Translations under genes and position numbers: made by a program
In this document: in pieces, positions 18,106 to 28,174 of the stretch
Layout: the number at the start of each line of letters is the position of its first letter
Position numbering within the stretch: the first letter of the stretch is position 1
Notes under the pieces: model-generated
Told to the model about the DNA's origin: nothing
The model's input: only the letters and a program-made list of their open reading frames with translations
Database searches by the model: none
Source: Roseibium salinum
Lineage (GTDB): Bacteria; Pseudomonadota; Alphaproteobacteria; Rhizobiales; Stappiaceae
Direction of reading: 5' to 3'
DNA: 64,000 bases
Assembly (NCBI RefSeq): GCF_026240905.1
Contig: NZ_JAPEVI010000003.1
Coordinates: 1,302,001 to 1,366,000, forward strand

Positions 18106-21100
18106 GGCGTCTCGGTCCCTTCAAATGTCAGTTTCAATTCATTCAGTGCAGCATGGGTCGAATTGCGTCTCGGCGTCCAGAGGCCGCGCTCGATTGCTTC
18201 CAGAAACCGGGCCAGCATTTCGTTCAGTCCGGCCGGGTTGGAGTCCTTGAGAAAGTCGCGCACGACCTGGTCATCCAGATAGGCGTCGTACAGCTGGTCG
18301 AAATGGTGATCGGCGACCGAGCGGGTCGTGGCGGCGAAAGCGAAGAGATAGTCCAGGGTCGCGACCATCTCGAAGGCGCCCTTGTATCCGTGGCGCATCA
18401 CGCCCCGGATCCATTTCGGGTTGGCGGCCCGCCCGCGGACGACGCGGCCGATTTCCTCGCTCAAGGTGCGCACGACCGGCCTTTCTGGGCGCGAGTGATC
18501 GTTGTGATAGACTTTGGGTGCTTCGCCGCGCAGGGTTTCCACGGTCGCTGCCAATCCACCCTCGAACTGGTAATAGTCGTCGCTGTCGAGCAGATCATGC
18601 TCGCGATTGTCCTGATTGTGGAGGACCGCATCGACCGATGTCAGGCGGGTTTCCAGTTCGCCCCTCGCTCCCTCGCCTTCCGCGCCGCCGCCATAGGCAT
18701 AGCCGCCCCAGCTCAGAAACGCGTCGGCAAAGTCTTTCCGTTCTTCCCAGATGCCCTCGTCGATCAGCGCCTGAAGCCCTGCCCCATAGGCGCCGGGCTT
18801 GGAGCCGAAGACCCGGTAGCCGGCGCGGCGCGCTGCCTCCTCGGCACTCAGCCCGCCTTCCTGAAGCGCCAACGTGTCCGCCTTCATGCGGGCGGCCACG
18901 GGATTGGCCTCCGCCGGCTCCTCCAAGGCACCCACCGCGCGCACGGCGCTGTCGAATAGATCCATCTGATGGGGAAACGCGTCGCGGAAGAAACCCGATA
19001 CGCGCAAGGTCACATCGATGCGCGGTCGGCCGAGTTCGGAAAGCTTCAGGATCTCGAACCCACTGACGCGCCCCGATCCCGCCTCCCAGACCGGCCGTGC
19101 GCCGATCAGGGCCAGCGCCTGGGCGATGTCGTCGCCGCCGGTGCGCATGTTGGCGGTGCCCCAGCAGGTCAGCACCAGCGCCCTGGGCCACTCGCCCTCC
19201 TCCTGGAAATGGCGGTCCGCGACAAGGTTTGCCGATTGCTGTCCCAGCCGCCAGGCCGTTTCGGTCGGCACGGCCCGGACATCGACGGAATAGAAATTCC
19301 TGCCCGTCGGCAACACATCCGGCCGCCCGCGTGAGGGCGCGCCCGACGGGCCCGGTTCGACAAAGCCGCCGCCAAGCGCGGTGAGCACCGCGGCCGTTTC
19401 CGCATGTCCCGATTTCGTCACGGCGGGACGCAGGTTTTCCTGAATCTCCCGCAGAACAGCCTGGACGGACACCCAGTCCCCGGGCGCGGCCTTGTCGCCC
19501 GCGATCAGGTCACGCGCCAGCAGTTCGATCCGCTCCACGGTGTCGCCGTTCGATCGCCAGGAAGTCTCGGCGACGTCCTGCAGGATCGGAGGTCTTGTGC
19601 CGGTCCAGGGCGACGAGAAATCGCAGTCGAGGGGGTCAAAGCCGTCGCCCAGTCCAAGATCCCGGGCGATGGCCCGTTGCAGGCTTTCCTGGGCGGGCTG
19701 GCTTCCTCTTGGAACACGGGCAAGCGCTGCCAGCAGATCGGTGAGCTGATCGCCGCCCGGGCAGTCGCCCAGAATGTGCAGGCCATCGCGGATCTGGAGC
19801 TCCTTCAGGTCGCACAGATGGGCATCCAGCCGGGCAAGGCGCGTTTCCTCGTCCATCGTGTCATCGACACCGATGTCCTTGTCGAGGCCATGGCGCGCGG
19901 CCGCATCGAGAATGTCCCGGGTGAGCGCTTTCAGGCGGCGCGGGTCGACACCGCTGGCCAGGTAATATTCATCGAGCAGGGTCTCCAGTTCTTCCGCAAT
20001 GCCGTGGCTTTCGGCGCGTGTCAGCGGCGGGGTCAGATGGTCGATGATGACGGCGGAGGTCCTACGCTTGGCCTGCGCGCCCTCGCCCGGGTCGTTGACG
20101 ATGAAGGGATAGATGTTGGGGACCGGGCCAAGCGCGGCCTCGGGAAAACAGGCGTCCGACAGGGCCAGCGCCTTGCCAGGCAGCCATTCCAGATTGCCGT
20201 GTTTACCGAGGTGTATCACCGCGTCGACCCGGAAGTGTTCCCGAAGCCAGATGTAGAATGCAAAATAGTGATGCGGCGGCACGAGGTCCGGATCGTGATA
20301 GGTTTCCTTCGGATCGATGTTGTAACCACGCGCGGGCTGAATGCCGACGACCTGGTTACCGAACCGATGCAGCGCCAGGCGGAACGCGCCATCGGTGACC
20401 TGCGGATCGTCTTCCGGCCGGCCCCAGCGGTCCAGGACAGCCGTTCTCACCGGATTCGGCAGTTTTTCAAAGGCGCCCCTGTAGGTTTCGACCGGCAGAA
20501 CCTCGAACCGGGTTCTCGAGTTGCGGTCGCGAAGCGAATTGGTCACGCCGGACGTCAGGATTTCCATCAGGGCGGCAGACGATTGCGGAGGGTCACCCAC
20601 GTCATATCCCTGCGCGCCCAGTGCCTTCAGCACCGACACGCAGGAAGCCGGGGTATCCAGGCCGACGCCATTGGCAAGACGCCCGTCCTTGTTCGGATAG
20701 TTGGCCAGGATCAGCGCGGCTTTCTTCTCGCCATTCTGCCGCCGCCCGAGGCCGGCCCATCGGGCCGCAAGCGTAGCAACGAAATCCATCCGGTCCGGCA
20801 CCGGCGTAAACTTGACCGGCGTCGACTGGGTCGCCTCGTCCAGGACACCCTCCTCCTTGAACGAAACGGCGCGGGTCAGAATACGCCCGTCGATTTCCGG
20901 CAGCACCACATGCATGGCCAGATCGCGGATCGACAGCCCCTGATCGGTTTCCAGCCAGCCTTCTTTCGAAGATGAGGAGAAAACCACCTGGAGAACCGGC
21001 TTTCCCGGCCGGTCGAGCGGTGTCGGCTGGTGGGCCGCCCCGGCCTTGGAGACCGCGAAGGCCGTTGCATTCAGGATCACGTCCGGCCGCGCACCGTCAA

Positions 21101-21862
21101 AGAGGCTTTCCAGAACGGCAATGGATTCGGCTTCCTTGAGGCTCGAAACGAACACGGGAAGCGCGTTCACACCCGCCTCGTCGAGGGCCTTCACGAGCGC
21201 GTCCACCGGCGCGGTTTGGGCGCCCTGGACCAATGCGCGGTAGAAGGTGATTGCCGCCACCGGCCTCGCCGGATCGGTCCAGGTGGCCTTCAAGGCCTCG
21301 AGGCCGGGAGCAGAATGGCCCGGCAGATGGATGCCGGCGCGCGGCAGCGGCACGGGATGCGCCGGTTCTTCAGCCTTGCCGATCAAAAAGGCGGCAAAAC
21401 GAAGCGCATTGGCGTAATTCTCCGCCCCCCTTCGACGCAATACCTCCAGAACCTGTGCACCTCGTCGGCCGGACGGGTGGAGCGTTTCGTGAGGCCCTCA
21501 TCCCATTTGTCGTCGCCGGGAATGACGATCAAGTCGATCCCGTTCGCGCGGACCTCTTCCTCGAACCGCTCAAGGCCGTAGCGCCAGTATTCCACTCCGC
21601 CCAGGATCCGGAGAATAACCAGGTTTGATCCGCGCACCGTCTGGTCGGCATAAAGATCGACCGAATAGGGGTGGGATAAGGCCATCAGATTGGCAAGGCG
21701 CAGGCTTGCACGGGTTTGGCCCAACTGCGCATGCGCTGCGGCAAAGCTGCCGAGTTCCGTATCAGCGGCGGACAGAAACAGGATATCCGCCGGCGTCTGA
21801 CCCAGATCGACCGCATCGCCGCCGTCATCGATCCGGCGCGTCTGACTGGCAAGTATATGCAT
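18102..21862 (-). pseudogene. cobN: Cobaltochelatase subunit CobN, interrupted by one frameshift
   Basis: CobN is the large magnesium-chelatase-like subunit of the aerobic CobNST complex, which inserts cobalt into hydrogenobyrinic acid diamide. The N-terminal part (21862 down to about 21430) begins MHILASQTRRIDDGGDAVDLGQTPADILFLSAADTEL, as CobN should. The rest reads in another frame from about 21425 (AENYANALRFAAFLIG) to 18102. Together they give about 1253 residues, the normal length. The break is at a run of six C (21425-21430; G on the coding strand), where seven would restore EGGAENYANAL. Conserved blocks such as VIHLGKHGNLEWLPGKALALSD and WGGYAYGG are intact. A sequencing undercall is the likeliest cause; true loss would block aerobic cobalt insertion. 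Confidence 0.88.
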
Positions 21863-21961
21863 TTAAGACTTCGCAAAATCCGGTTCTGCCGCCCCGGCGC
21901 GGTTATCAACCGGCTGGAACGGCAATGGTGTGTGAAGAGTAAGCTTGACGGCCTTCATGTC

Positions 21962-23059
21962 TCAGGCAGCAATCTTGAGCTCGCCCAGAAGTGCGCGTGC
22001 GGCGTCAAGGTCCAGACCTTTGAGACCGATCACGACCAGTTTCCCGGCACTATCGGCGCCGGCCGCAAACCATGTTTCCACACGCGGACCAACGGCCTGC
22101 ACCATTGCGGGCGCCGTCTTCCCCTCGATGCGAACCGCACCCTTGATGCGCAGGACCCCCTTTAGCGCCATAGCTTGAAGAACCTTCGCTTCAACCGCCT
22201 TCAGGGTCTCAAAGGGTGCGACTTCAAGAACATGGCTTTCGAAATCATCGTGATGATGGTGGTCATGGCGATGATCGTCATGGTCTTCATCGTGATCATG
22301 GTCATCATCGTGGTGATGATGATGCTCGTGCCGGTCGGACATGTCGTCTTCGGCTGCGCTGCCGCGGCCGAGCAGCACTTCGATCGGCAGCGTTCCCTTT
22401 TCGGCGGAGACGATGTGAACCGCGGGACGGATGTCCGCGGCAATCTTTTCCCGAACGGCTTTCAAAGCCTCTTCGGAGACCAGGTCCGCCTTGTTCAGAA
22501 CCACGAGGTCGGCGCAGCGCAGCTGGTCGTGGAAGAGTTCCTCCACCGGGCTGTCATGGTCCAGGGCGTCATCGGCGGCACGCTGAGCTGCCAGTGCCTC
22601 CTCGTCGAGCGCGATCCGGCCTTCCGCCAGAGCGGCCGCATCCAGCACCGTCACCACGCCGTCGACCGTCACCTTCTGCCTGACTGTGGGCCATGAGAAT
22701 GCGCGCACCAGGGGCTGCGGCAAGGCCAGGCCGGATGTCTCGATGACGATGTGCTCGGGCGGGTTGTCGCGTGCCAGCAGCATTTCCATCGTCGGCAGGA
22801 AATCGTCGGCCACCGTGCAGCAGATGCAGCCGTTGGTAAGTTCAACGACTTCTTCCGCAGAGCAGCCCGGGTCGGCGCAGCCGTTCACCAGCGAGCCGTC
22901 AAATCCCATATCGCCGAACTCGTTGACGATCAGGGCGATGCGCTTGCCGCCGGCATTCTGCAAGAGATTGCGGATCAGGGTCGTTTTGCCCGCACCCAGA
23001 AACCCCGTGACGATGGTTGCCGGTATCTTCTGGCCGGGCTGCAAGGTGGAAGTGGTCAT
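21962..23059 (-). CDS. cobW: CobW-type G3E GTPase metallochaperone
   Basis: This 365-residue GTPase of the COG0523/G3E family is thought to deliver cobalt for cobalamin synthesis. The start at 23059 (MTTSTLQPGQKIPATIVTGF) overlaps the cobU stop (ATGA) and is better than an upstream in-frame start at 23134. The P-loop GFLGAGKTT is at about residues 19-27, the metal-binding NGCICCT motif follows, and NKAD gives guanine specificity. A striking His/Asp-rich linker occupies about residues 243-275 (runs such as HEHHHHHDDDHDHDEDHDDH), a probable metal reservoir. The C-terminal CobW domain follows. cobN starts 99 bases downstream. Confidence 0.95.
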   Translation of the reverse strand: MTTSTLQPGQKIPATIVTGFLGAGKTTLIRNLLQNAGGKRIALIVNEFGDMGFDGSLVNGCADPGCSAEEVVELTNGCICCTVADDFLPTMEMLLARDNPPEHIVIETSGLALPQPLVRAFSWPTVRQKVTVDGVVTVLDAAALAEGRIALDEEALAAQRAADDALDHDSPVEELFHDQLRCADLVVLNKADLVSEEALKAVREKIAADIRPAVHIVSAEKGTLPIEVLLGRGSAAEDDMSDRHEHHHHHDDDHDHDEDHDDHRHDHHHHDDFESHVLEVAPFETLKAVEAKVLQAMALKGVLRIKGAVRIEGKTAPAMVQAVGPRVETWFAAGADSAGKLVVIGLKGLDLDAARALLGELKIAA

Positions 23060-23607
23060 ATTGAAATTTCCGCTTGTGTGTTGGGTTTCATGAGCAAAGG
23101 CAGGCCGGCGGCGACAAAGACCACCTGGCTGCACGCCTGTGCCATACTCTGATTAAGCCGTCCCTGAGCATCGCGGAACGACCTGGAAAGACCGTTCTCC
23201 GGCACGATCCCCATACCGATCTCATTGGAAACGAAAATGCAGGTGCCCTCAAGGCGCGGCAGTACCTGGCACAGTTGCGCCGTCTGCGCACCGACATCCT
23301 TTTCGGAAAAGGTCAGATTGGACAGCCACAGCGTCAGGCAATCCACCAGCACAACCCTGTCGGGCCGGGATTCGCGCAACAGGACGCCTTTCAGGTCGAA
23401 CTGTTCCTCGATCGTGTGCCAGGCGGCACCGCGCTGGTGCCGGTGGGCCGCAATCCGGTCGGCCATCTCCGCGTCCAGGGCGGCGCCCGTTGCGACATAG
23501 ACCTTCTGCAGGCCGGATTTTTCCGCCAGGGTTTCCGCGAACCGGCTTTTTCCCGACCGGGCACCGCCTAAGACCAGTGTGGCACGAGGGCCTTGTGTTT
23601 CCGTCAC
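23056..23607 (-). CDS. cobU: Adenosylcobinamide kinase / guanylyltransferase CobU (CobP)
   Basis: This 183-residue bifunctional enzyme phosphorylates adenosylcobinamide and then transfers GMP from GTP during nucleotide-loop assembly. The P-loop LVLGGARSGKSRFAE is at about residues 11-25. VYVATGAALDAEMADRIAAHRHQR and AWHTIEEQFDL hold the conserved histidine used as the GMP-accepting residue in the family. VLVDCLTLWLSNL and VSNEIGMGIVPENGLSRSFRDAQGRLNQ complete the signature. It is the first gene after the cobalamin riboswitch (its start is 51 bases downstream of the aptamer), so it is directly repressed by B12. Confidence 0.96.
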   Translation of the reverse strand: MTETQGPRATLVLGGARSGKSRFAETLAEKSGLQKVYVATGAALDAEMADRIAAHRHQRGAAWHTIEEQFDLKGVLLRESRPDRVVLVDCLTLWLSNLTFSEKDVGAQTAQLCQVLPRLEGTCIFVSNEIGMGIVPENGLSRSFRDAQGRLNQSMAQACSQVVFVAAGLPLLMKPNTQAEISI

Positions 23608-23658
23608 CTGAATTCTCCCGGCCGTCCACCCGACAGCGTGCTAAGGGGTTGCTTCCTT

Positions 23659-23841
23659 GACGGCCGGTCTCCTGGCTTGCGGCTCGACGCGTCCTGCACC
23701 CCTTCCCGGCCCGTCCGGCCAGTGGTTTTCGTGCAGACGCTCACCGCTCACAGTTGCGGGGGCAGCTCCGGATTTGGCCAACTGGCCGCGACCGGATTCC
23801 CGTTTCATCCGGAATTGGCCGAGGCCTTTTCCGGAACCGTC
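23659..23841 (-). promoter_or_regulatory. Cobalamin (adenosylcobalamin) riboswitch
   Basis: Read on the minus strand, the order of conserved elements is P1 (GACGG, pairing with CCGTC at the far end), GGGAATCCGGT, the GGAGCTGCCCCCGCAACTGT core, CACTGG, GGGAAGGGGTGCAGGACG and the B12-box end GAGCCGCAAGCCAGGAGACC. This is the standard cobalamin aptamer, about 183 nt long. It lies just upstream of cobU and should switch off the whole minus-strand cob operon when adenosylcobalamin is plentiful. Confidence 0.96.
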
Positions 23842-24181
23842 GGTTTTCTTCCTAACCGTATATCTGAGCCGATACAAGCGGGTGCCGGCAAACGCCCGGA
23901 TCGGCCGGGTCTTCCGGATTTGAAGGATGCATGTGTCAGCTTTTTCTGTAGACACCCGAAATCTGTCGGTCATCGGGTGCAAGCAGACGTTTGGAACGTG
24001 CCGTTTTCCAACGCGACCGACCGGGCGACAGTCATGAAAAATATACGGTTTTCCACACGCTGGCCAAAAAGATATCGGGGCGGCGAAAAAAACGCAGCCG
24101 GGGGCTTGGCAAACAGATCAAGCCTTTGATATACGCATCTCCATCGACGGGGCGGCTCCTTGCTGGCCCCGAGCGTGGTGA

Positions 24182-24257
24182 TCCCCAGTAGCTCAGTTGG
24201 TAGAGCAAGCGACTGTTAATCGCTGGGTCGCTGGTTCGAGTCCGGCCTGGGGAGCCA
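24182..24257 (+). tRNA. tRNA-Asn (GTT)
   Basis: A full cloverleaf can be folded. The acceptor TCCCCAG (24182-24188) pairs with CTGGGGA. The D arm is GCTCAGTTGGTAGAGC, the anticodon loop CTGTTAA has anticodon GTT, and the T arm contains GGTTCGAGTCC. The discriminator is G and CCA is encoded. Length is 76 bases including CCA. It marks the boundary between the cobalamin region and the exopolysaccharide locus. Confidence 0.97.
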
Positions 24258-24637
24258 TCACCACCCTCTCATTCTTCCTTTGAAATGGCTGTATTCTTCT
24301 GGTCCGATCCCCATGGCCTTCCTGTGGATTCGCACGACCCATGCCTTGTCCCGCCCGGCGCTTGGCAGGTTCGAGCACTTGCCATGCGGCTCGTCCTCCA
24401 TCAAGTTCGAATTTCCCAATTCTTCGCGCGATCGGCCCGCACTGGGCAATGCATAATTTTGTCTAACTGACACAAATATTTAACTTGCCTGCGCGCCCTA
24501 CTTTCAACAAAAACGACTACAAAAAGAACTAACAAAGCGCGTGACGATTTCCACAGGTGTGATGGATTGAAAATAGATCTACTTTCAAACCAAACAAACG
24601 CGCAATAGACGTCTAATTCTGAACTTTCGAGGGCTGT
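24258..24637. other. Gene-free region between tRNA-Asn and galE
   Basis: This is a 380-base spacer. The right half (from about 24460) is AT-rich and must contain the galE promoter; I cannot fix -35/-10 boxes confidently. The last 20 bases before galE contain AACTTTCGAG (24622-24631), a weak match to the TCGAA(A)GTA motif seen elsewhere in the exopolysaccharide locus. No 3' copy of the tRNA or integrase gene is present. Confidence 0.5.
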
Positions 24638-25669
24638 ATGACTGTACTCATTACCGGAGGTGCCGGATATATCGGATCCCATTGCTGTGTGGCGTTTCTT
24701 CAGGCAGGTCATGACATTGTCGTTCTGGACAATCTTTCGAACGCCACCAGCATCAGTCTTGACCGCATTGCCGAGATCACCGGCCAGAAAGTCGTCTATG
24801 AGCAGGCCGATATCCGGGACCAGGCGAAGCTGGAGACGATCCTGAAACAGCATCGTTGCAGCGCAGTCGTGCATTTCGCCGGTCTCAAGGCGGTGGGCGA
24901 ATCCACCAAAGTCCCCCTCGCCTACTACGACAACAACGTCGTCGGCACACACCGCCTGCTATCGGCCATGGCCAATTGCGGCGTGAAGCAGATGATCTTC
25001 TCCTCCTCGGCGACGGTTTACGGGGAGCCCCAGTTCCTGCCGCTGACCGAAGATCATCCCACACGCGCGGTCAATCCCTATGGCCGGACCAAACTGATCA
25101 TCGAGGACATGCTGCGTGACGTTGCCGCGAGCGATCCGTCCTGGGGCTTCGGCATCCTGCGTTATTTCAATCCTGTCGGCGCCCATGACAGCGGCCTTAT
25201 CGGCGAGAACCCGCTCGGCATTCCGAACAATCTGATGCCGTTCATCACGCAGGTCGCGGACGGGCGCCGCGAACAGCTGTCCGTCTTCGGCAACGACTAC
25301 GATACGCGGGACGGCACCGGTGTGCGCGACTACATTCACGTGACCGACCTGGTGGAAGGTCATTTGCGGGCGCATGAGGTGCTGGCGTCGGGTTCCGCGC
25401 CGTCCAACTGCTTTGCGGTCAATCTGGGCACGGGCAACGGCTACAGCGTTCTGGAAATGGTCCGCGCCTTCGAACGGGCATCGAACAAGGAAATCCGCTT
25501 CAGCTTTGCGCCGCGCCGGGACGGCGATGTCGCTGAATGCTACGCCAATACCGAGCTTGCCCACAAGGTGCTCAACTGGAAGGCCGAACGCGACCTGGAT
25601 GCCATGTGCCGGGATACGTGGAACTGGGTCTGCAAGAACCCGCGCGGCTATGAAACCGCGGTGGATTAG
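24638..25669 (+). CDS. galE: UDP-glucose 4-epimerase GalE
   Basis: This 343-residue NAD-dependent short-chain dehydrogenase-type epimerase interconverts UDP-glucose and UDP-galactose, supplying UDP-galactose for glycan synthesis. The NAD-binding GGAGYIGSH is at about residues 7-15, and the catalytic SSSAT (122-126) and YGRTK (Y148, K152) are present. RYFNPVGAHDSGLIGE and RDYIHVTDLVEGH are GalE-specific. It is the first gene of the exopolysaccharide locus and the only plus-strand gene in its left half, divergent from tRNA-side genes and convergent with the GH16 gene. Its presence suggests a galactose-containing polymer. Confidence 0.96.
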   Translation: MTVLITGGAGYIGSHCCVAFLQAGHDIVVLDNLSNATSISLDRIAEITGQKVVYEQADIRDQAKLETILKQHRCSAVVHFAGLKAVGESTKVPLAYYDNNVVGTHRLLSAMANCGVKQMIFSSSATVYGEPQFLPLTEDHPTRAVNPYGRTKLIIEDMLRDVAASDPSWGFGILRYFNPVGAHDSGLIGENPLGIPNNLMPFITQVADGRREQLSVFGNDYDTRDGTGVRDYIHVTDLVEGHLRAHEVLASGSAPSNCFAVNLGTGNGYSVLEMVRAFERASNKEIRFSFAPRRDGDVAECYANTELAHKVLNWKAERDLDAMCRDTWNWVCKNPRGYETAVD

Positions 25670-25740
25670 GCGGGAAAGGCCGGGCGCAAAAGCCGGCGTG
25701 AGCGCCGACTCGGGCTTGTGACACCGGATTTCATTTCCAT

Positions 25741-25864
25741 CGTCATTCCGGCCAAGCGCAGCGCGAGCCGGAACCGGAGAGCCTCAGGGGTTCCTGTTCC
25801 GTCCACAAGCGCTTTCGGCTCACCGATCCCGGATCTCCGCTTCGCTGCGTCCGGGAGGACGATC
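25741..25864. repeat. Imperfect intergenic inverted-repeat element
   Basis: The segment begins CGTCATTCCGG and ends CCGGGAGGACGAT, so its ends are roughly complementary, and it contains an inner CCGGATCTCCGCTTCGCTGCG stretch. This resembles dispersed palindromic intergenic elements common in Hyphomicrobiales. Part of it (GCGCAGCGCGAGCCG) also occurs at about 4419-4433 in this window. The gap between galE and the GH16 gene (25670-25943) holds nothing else I can identify. Confidence 0.5.
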
Positions 25865-25943
25865 TGAACGGTTGTCTACAACCGAGCATGCGCACGCGCC
25901 GCCGAGTTTCACCGCAGCGGGCGCCGTGTCACATTCGACGGCT

Positions 25944-26771
25944 TCACCTCGAAACGTCCCTGCTCATGTCCTGGAATACCCTTACCCGCCCGATACTCGT
26001 TGCAGCGCCCTCAATGTCGCCGTCATTCTTGCCGGCAAATGGCGCGACCGCATTGCTCAGCAGCATCAGTGCCGGCGTGTGGGCAAAAGTGTTGCGGACA
26101 TCAAAGATCTCCACATCATCCACATAGAAGCGGAATTCATTTTCGGTCCATAGCATGCCGTAGCGATGAAACGCGGTATCCAGAGGTGTATCGGTGCGGT
26201 AACTCGCGGCCAGGATGATCTTTTCCGGCTTCCAGCGGCGGGCGGAAACCTGAATGATGTTCGGATACTTGACCTCGGCGACATCCAGCTCGAACCGCGT
26301 GTCTCCCGACGTCTTCTTGTCGGCGATCAGCCAGAAGGCATTGTTGACCCCGGCTTCGCTGGCAATGCGCATATCGCATTCAAAATAGCCGTAACACTGC
26401 CGGAAACTGCGGGTCTGGATGTAGCCGCCGGTAAAGGGGCGATTCGGATCGCTCTGGTGCCCCAGGCGCAGGTCCACCTGGCCGCCTTCCACCACGACGT
26501 TCTCCGGGTAGCGCATCGTCTTGTGCTGATGGCCGCCCTTCTTGACCGATTTCCAGATCTCTTCAGACATTGCAGGATCATCGAAACTGTCTTCGAAAGT
26601 GAGCTGCCAGTCCCCTTTTGCGACGGCAAGTGGCGGCGGCAATTCCAGTCCGGGGTTCGCAACCGCCCAACCGGACCTCGCCAACAGGCCAGCTGAGACA
26701 AGACCACCGGCCGCGGCGGTCAGGAACCGCCTGCGGCCGGATGAAAACCCGTTCATATTCATATCTGGCAT
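25944..26771 (-). CDS. Tat-exported glycoside hydrolase family 16 protein
   Basis: This 275-residue endo-acting beta-glucanase or galactanase-like enzyme has the GH16 jelly-roll fold. The N-terminus has a twin-arginine signal (SSGRRRFLTAAAGG, then a hydrophobic stretch to about residue 38), so the protein is exported folded to the periplasm or outside. The catalytic motif is ELDVAE at about residues 161-166 (nucleophile E161, acid/base E166). WQLTFEDSFDD and GGYIQTRSFRQCYGYFECDMRI are other family blocks. By analogy with ExoK/ExsH-type GH16 enzymes it probably trims the locus's own polysaccharide. It is the last gene on the minus strand of the EPS operon, 20 bases after the pyruvyltransferase stop. 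Confidence 0.88.
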   Translation of the reverse strand: MPDMNMNGFSSGRRRFLTAAAGGLVSAGLLARSGWAVANPGLELPPPLAVAKGDWQLTFEDSFDDPAMSEEIWKSVKKGGHQHKTMRYPENVVVEGGQVDLRLGHQSDPNRPFTGGYIQTRSFRQCYGYFECDMRIASEAGVNNAFWLIADKKTSGDTRFELDVAEVKYPNIIQVSARRWKPEKIILAASYRTDTPLDTAFHRYGMLWTENEFRFYVDDVEIFDVRNTFAHTPALMLLSNAVAPFAGKNDGDIEGAATSIGRVRVFQDMSRDVSR

Positions 26772-26790
26772 AATGCCCTAACGTGATGGT

Positions 26791-28137
26791 TCAGCTGGCG
26801 AGTTTCTTGGCTGCCCCGTCGGCCTTCGTGTGTTCTCGCAATGCGAGTTCGAGCCGCCAGGCCCGCTGGCGCAGGACCTCGATTTCGCTGGTCATGTAGT
26901 CAACCTCGCCCTGGAACCAGCCCGTGACGTCGTCCAGTTTCGGATCCATTTGAACGAGGTTGGGTTTGGTGATCGGCTTTTCAGGCGGAGATGCAACCGG
27001 CTTGGGAAGAACGTGGTTGAGACCGTTCTCCGTCAGGAACTGGTGGTACTCCGCGTAGTTTAGCCTGTAGACATGCTGCACCTTGGTGAAGTCCGCGTTC
27101 TCGAAAATCTTTTCCAGGTCGATCGGCATGTAGTCCTCGACCTCGACCGAGGGAATTGCGAAGAGGGTCGAAAGCTCCCGGATGCGCAGATCGTAGGTGA
27201 AGAACACGGCGGGAATGCCCTGGTGGAGCCCGATCACGTTGCCGTGGAGCCTGAATCCGACGAGCACGTCGACATTCTTCTTCGCATCGGCCGCCCACTC
27301 GTCGACGTCGAAAAACGCCTGCATGCGATCGCTCATCAAGGCTTCGACGTCCTTGTCGCCCATCAGGTCGTATTTGCTGAGGATGCCCTGGATGTGTTTC
27401 TGCTTTTCCTCTCCGGTTTCATAAATCGCCAGCGTCTCCTCGCGCTCGCCCTGGGAGTAGAGCCGGTTCTTCTCTCGGCGAGCAACAGCCTGGATGAGCG
27501 CCCGCTGCATCCGGTTGGTCTTGGTGGCGTTGGAAGCGTAGTCGGCCGACAGATACCTATTCAGCGTCAAACCGACACGCGCATTGGCCGGATCGAGCGG
27601 CTTGATCTCGATGGACGGGCGCAGGCCGCGATAAAAACTCGGGCACCCGATGATCCGGATATTCTTGATGCCGATATCGTTGAACACCTCGGCGCTGTAG
27701 ACACCGCGCACACCGATGGTTTCGCATTTGTCGGCGATGATCTTCCAGGCCTCGACACTGCCCTTGGGCATTTCGAGCTTCTTGTACTTCGCGGCCTGAG
27801 CCCCGACGCCGACCGGTACGATGGGACCCTTCAGCTTCTTGAGCAGCGGAATGACATTGCCGATATCGACGCTTTCCGTCAGGTAATTCGAACCGCGGAT
27901 GACCGTCGCATCGTAGTCCTGCTTCGGCCACAGGCTCTCATCGCCCGCATGTGCGAACTGAATGTTCGAGACCTGGTCATAATCCAGTGCCTTGAGCATC
28001 GCGTCGTAGACGAGAACGTCGCCGGTATTGATCCCCCCGCGCGCGAACGTGGACAAGGGGTCGTCGATCTTCAAAAAGGCGGATTTGTTGCCTGGCTTGA
28101 CTGCAGCACCACCGTTCAGAACGAAGAGCTTTTTCAT
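26791..28137 (-). CDS. Polysaccharide pyruvyltransferase family protein (first copy)
   Basis: This protein has 448 residues from ATG 28137 (MKKLFVLNGGAAVKPG), which has an AAAGGTGA ribosome binding site; a GTG at 28149 lacks one. The pattern NTGDVLVYDAML, YDATVIRGSNYLTE, GPIVPVGVGAQA, TIGVRGVYSAEVFNDIGI, IIGCPSFYRG and VDVLVGFRLHGNVIGLHQGIPAVFFTYDLRIREL matches the pyruvyltransferase family (PF04230, CsaB/WcaK-like), which adds ketal pyruvate from PEP to sugars. The C-terminal 50 residues look like a coiled coil. S. meliloti galactoglucan is pyruvylated, which fits the locus. A second copy lies at 32736-33923. Confidence 0.87.
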   Translation of the reverse strand: MKKLFVLNGGAAVKPGNKSAFLKIDDPLSTFARGGINTGDVLVYDAMLKALDYDQVSNIQFAHAGDESLWPKQDYDATVIRGSNYLTESVDIGNVIPLLKKLKGPIVPVGVGAQAAKYKKLEMPKGSVEAWKIIADKCETIGVRGVYSAEVFNDIGIKNIRIIGCPSFYRGLRPSIEIKPLDPANARVGLTLNRYLSADYASNATKTNRMQRALIQAVARREKNRLYSQGEREETLAIYETGEEKQKHIQGILSKYDLMGDKDVEALMSDRMQAFFDVDEWAADAKKNVDVLVGFRLHGNVIGLHQGIPAVFFTYDLRIRELSTLFAIPSVEVEDYMPIDLEKIFENADFTKVQHVYRLNYAEYHQFLTENGLNHVLPKPVASPPEKPITKPNLVQMDPKLDDVTGWFQGEVDYMTSEIEVLRQRAWRLELALREHTKADGAAKKLAS

Positions 28138-28174
28138 GTGATCTGTCACCTTTAAATATATGGGCCACAGCCCT

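Noticed and set aside
19404..20975. Long plus-strand open stretch antisense to cobN
   Set aside because: GC-rich antisense shadow; composition and lack of motifs fit the opposite strand of cobN.
22230..22340. Tandem CAT/GTC-rich tract resembling a repeat array
   Set aside because: It is the His/Asp-coding linker of CobW in frame, not a CRISPR or satellite.
24182..24257. tRNA-Asn as integration site for a mobile exopolysaccharide island
   Set aside because: No integrase, no 3' tRNA repeat and no transposase or IS is seen on either side.
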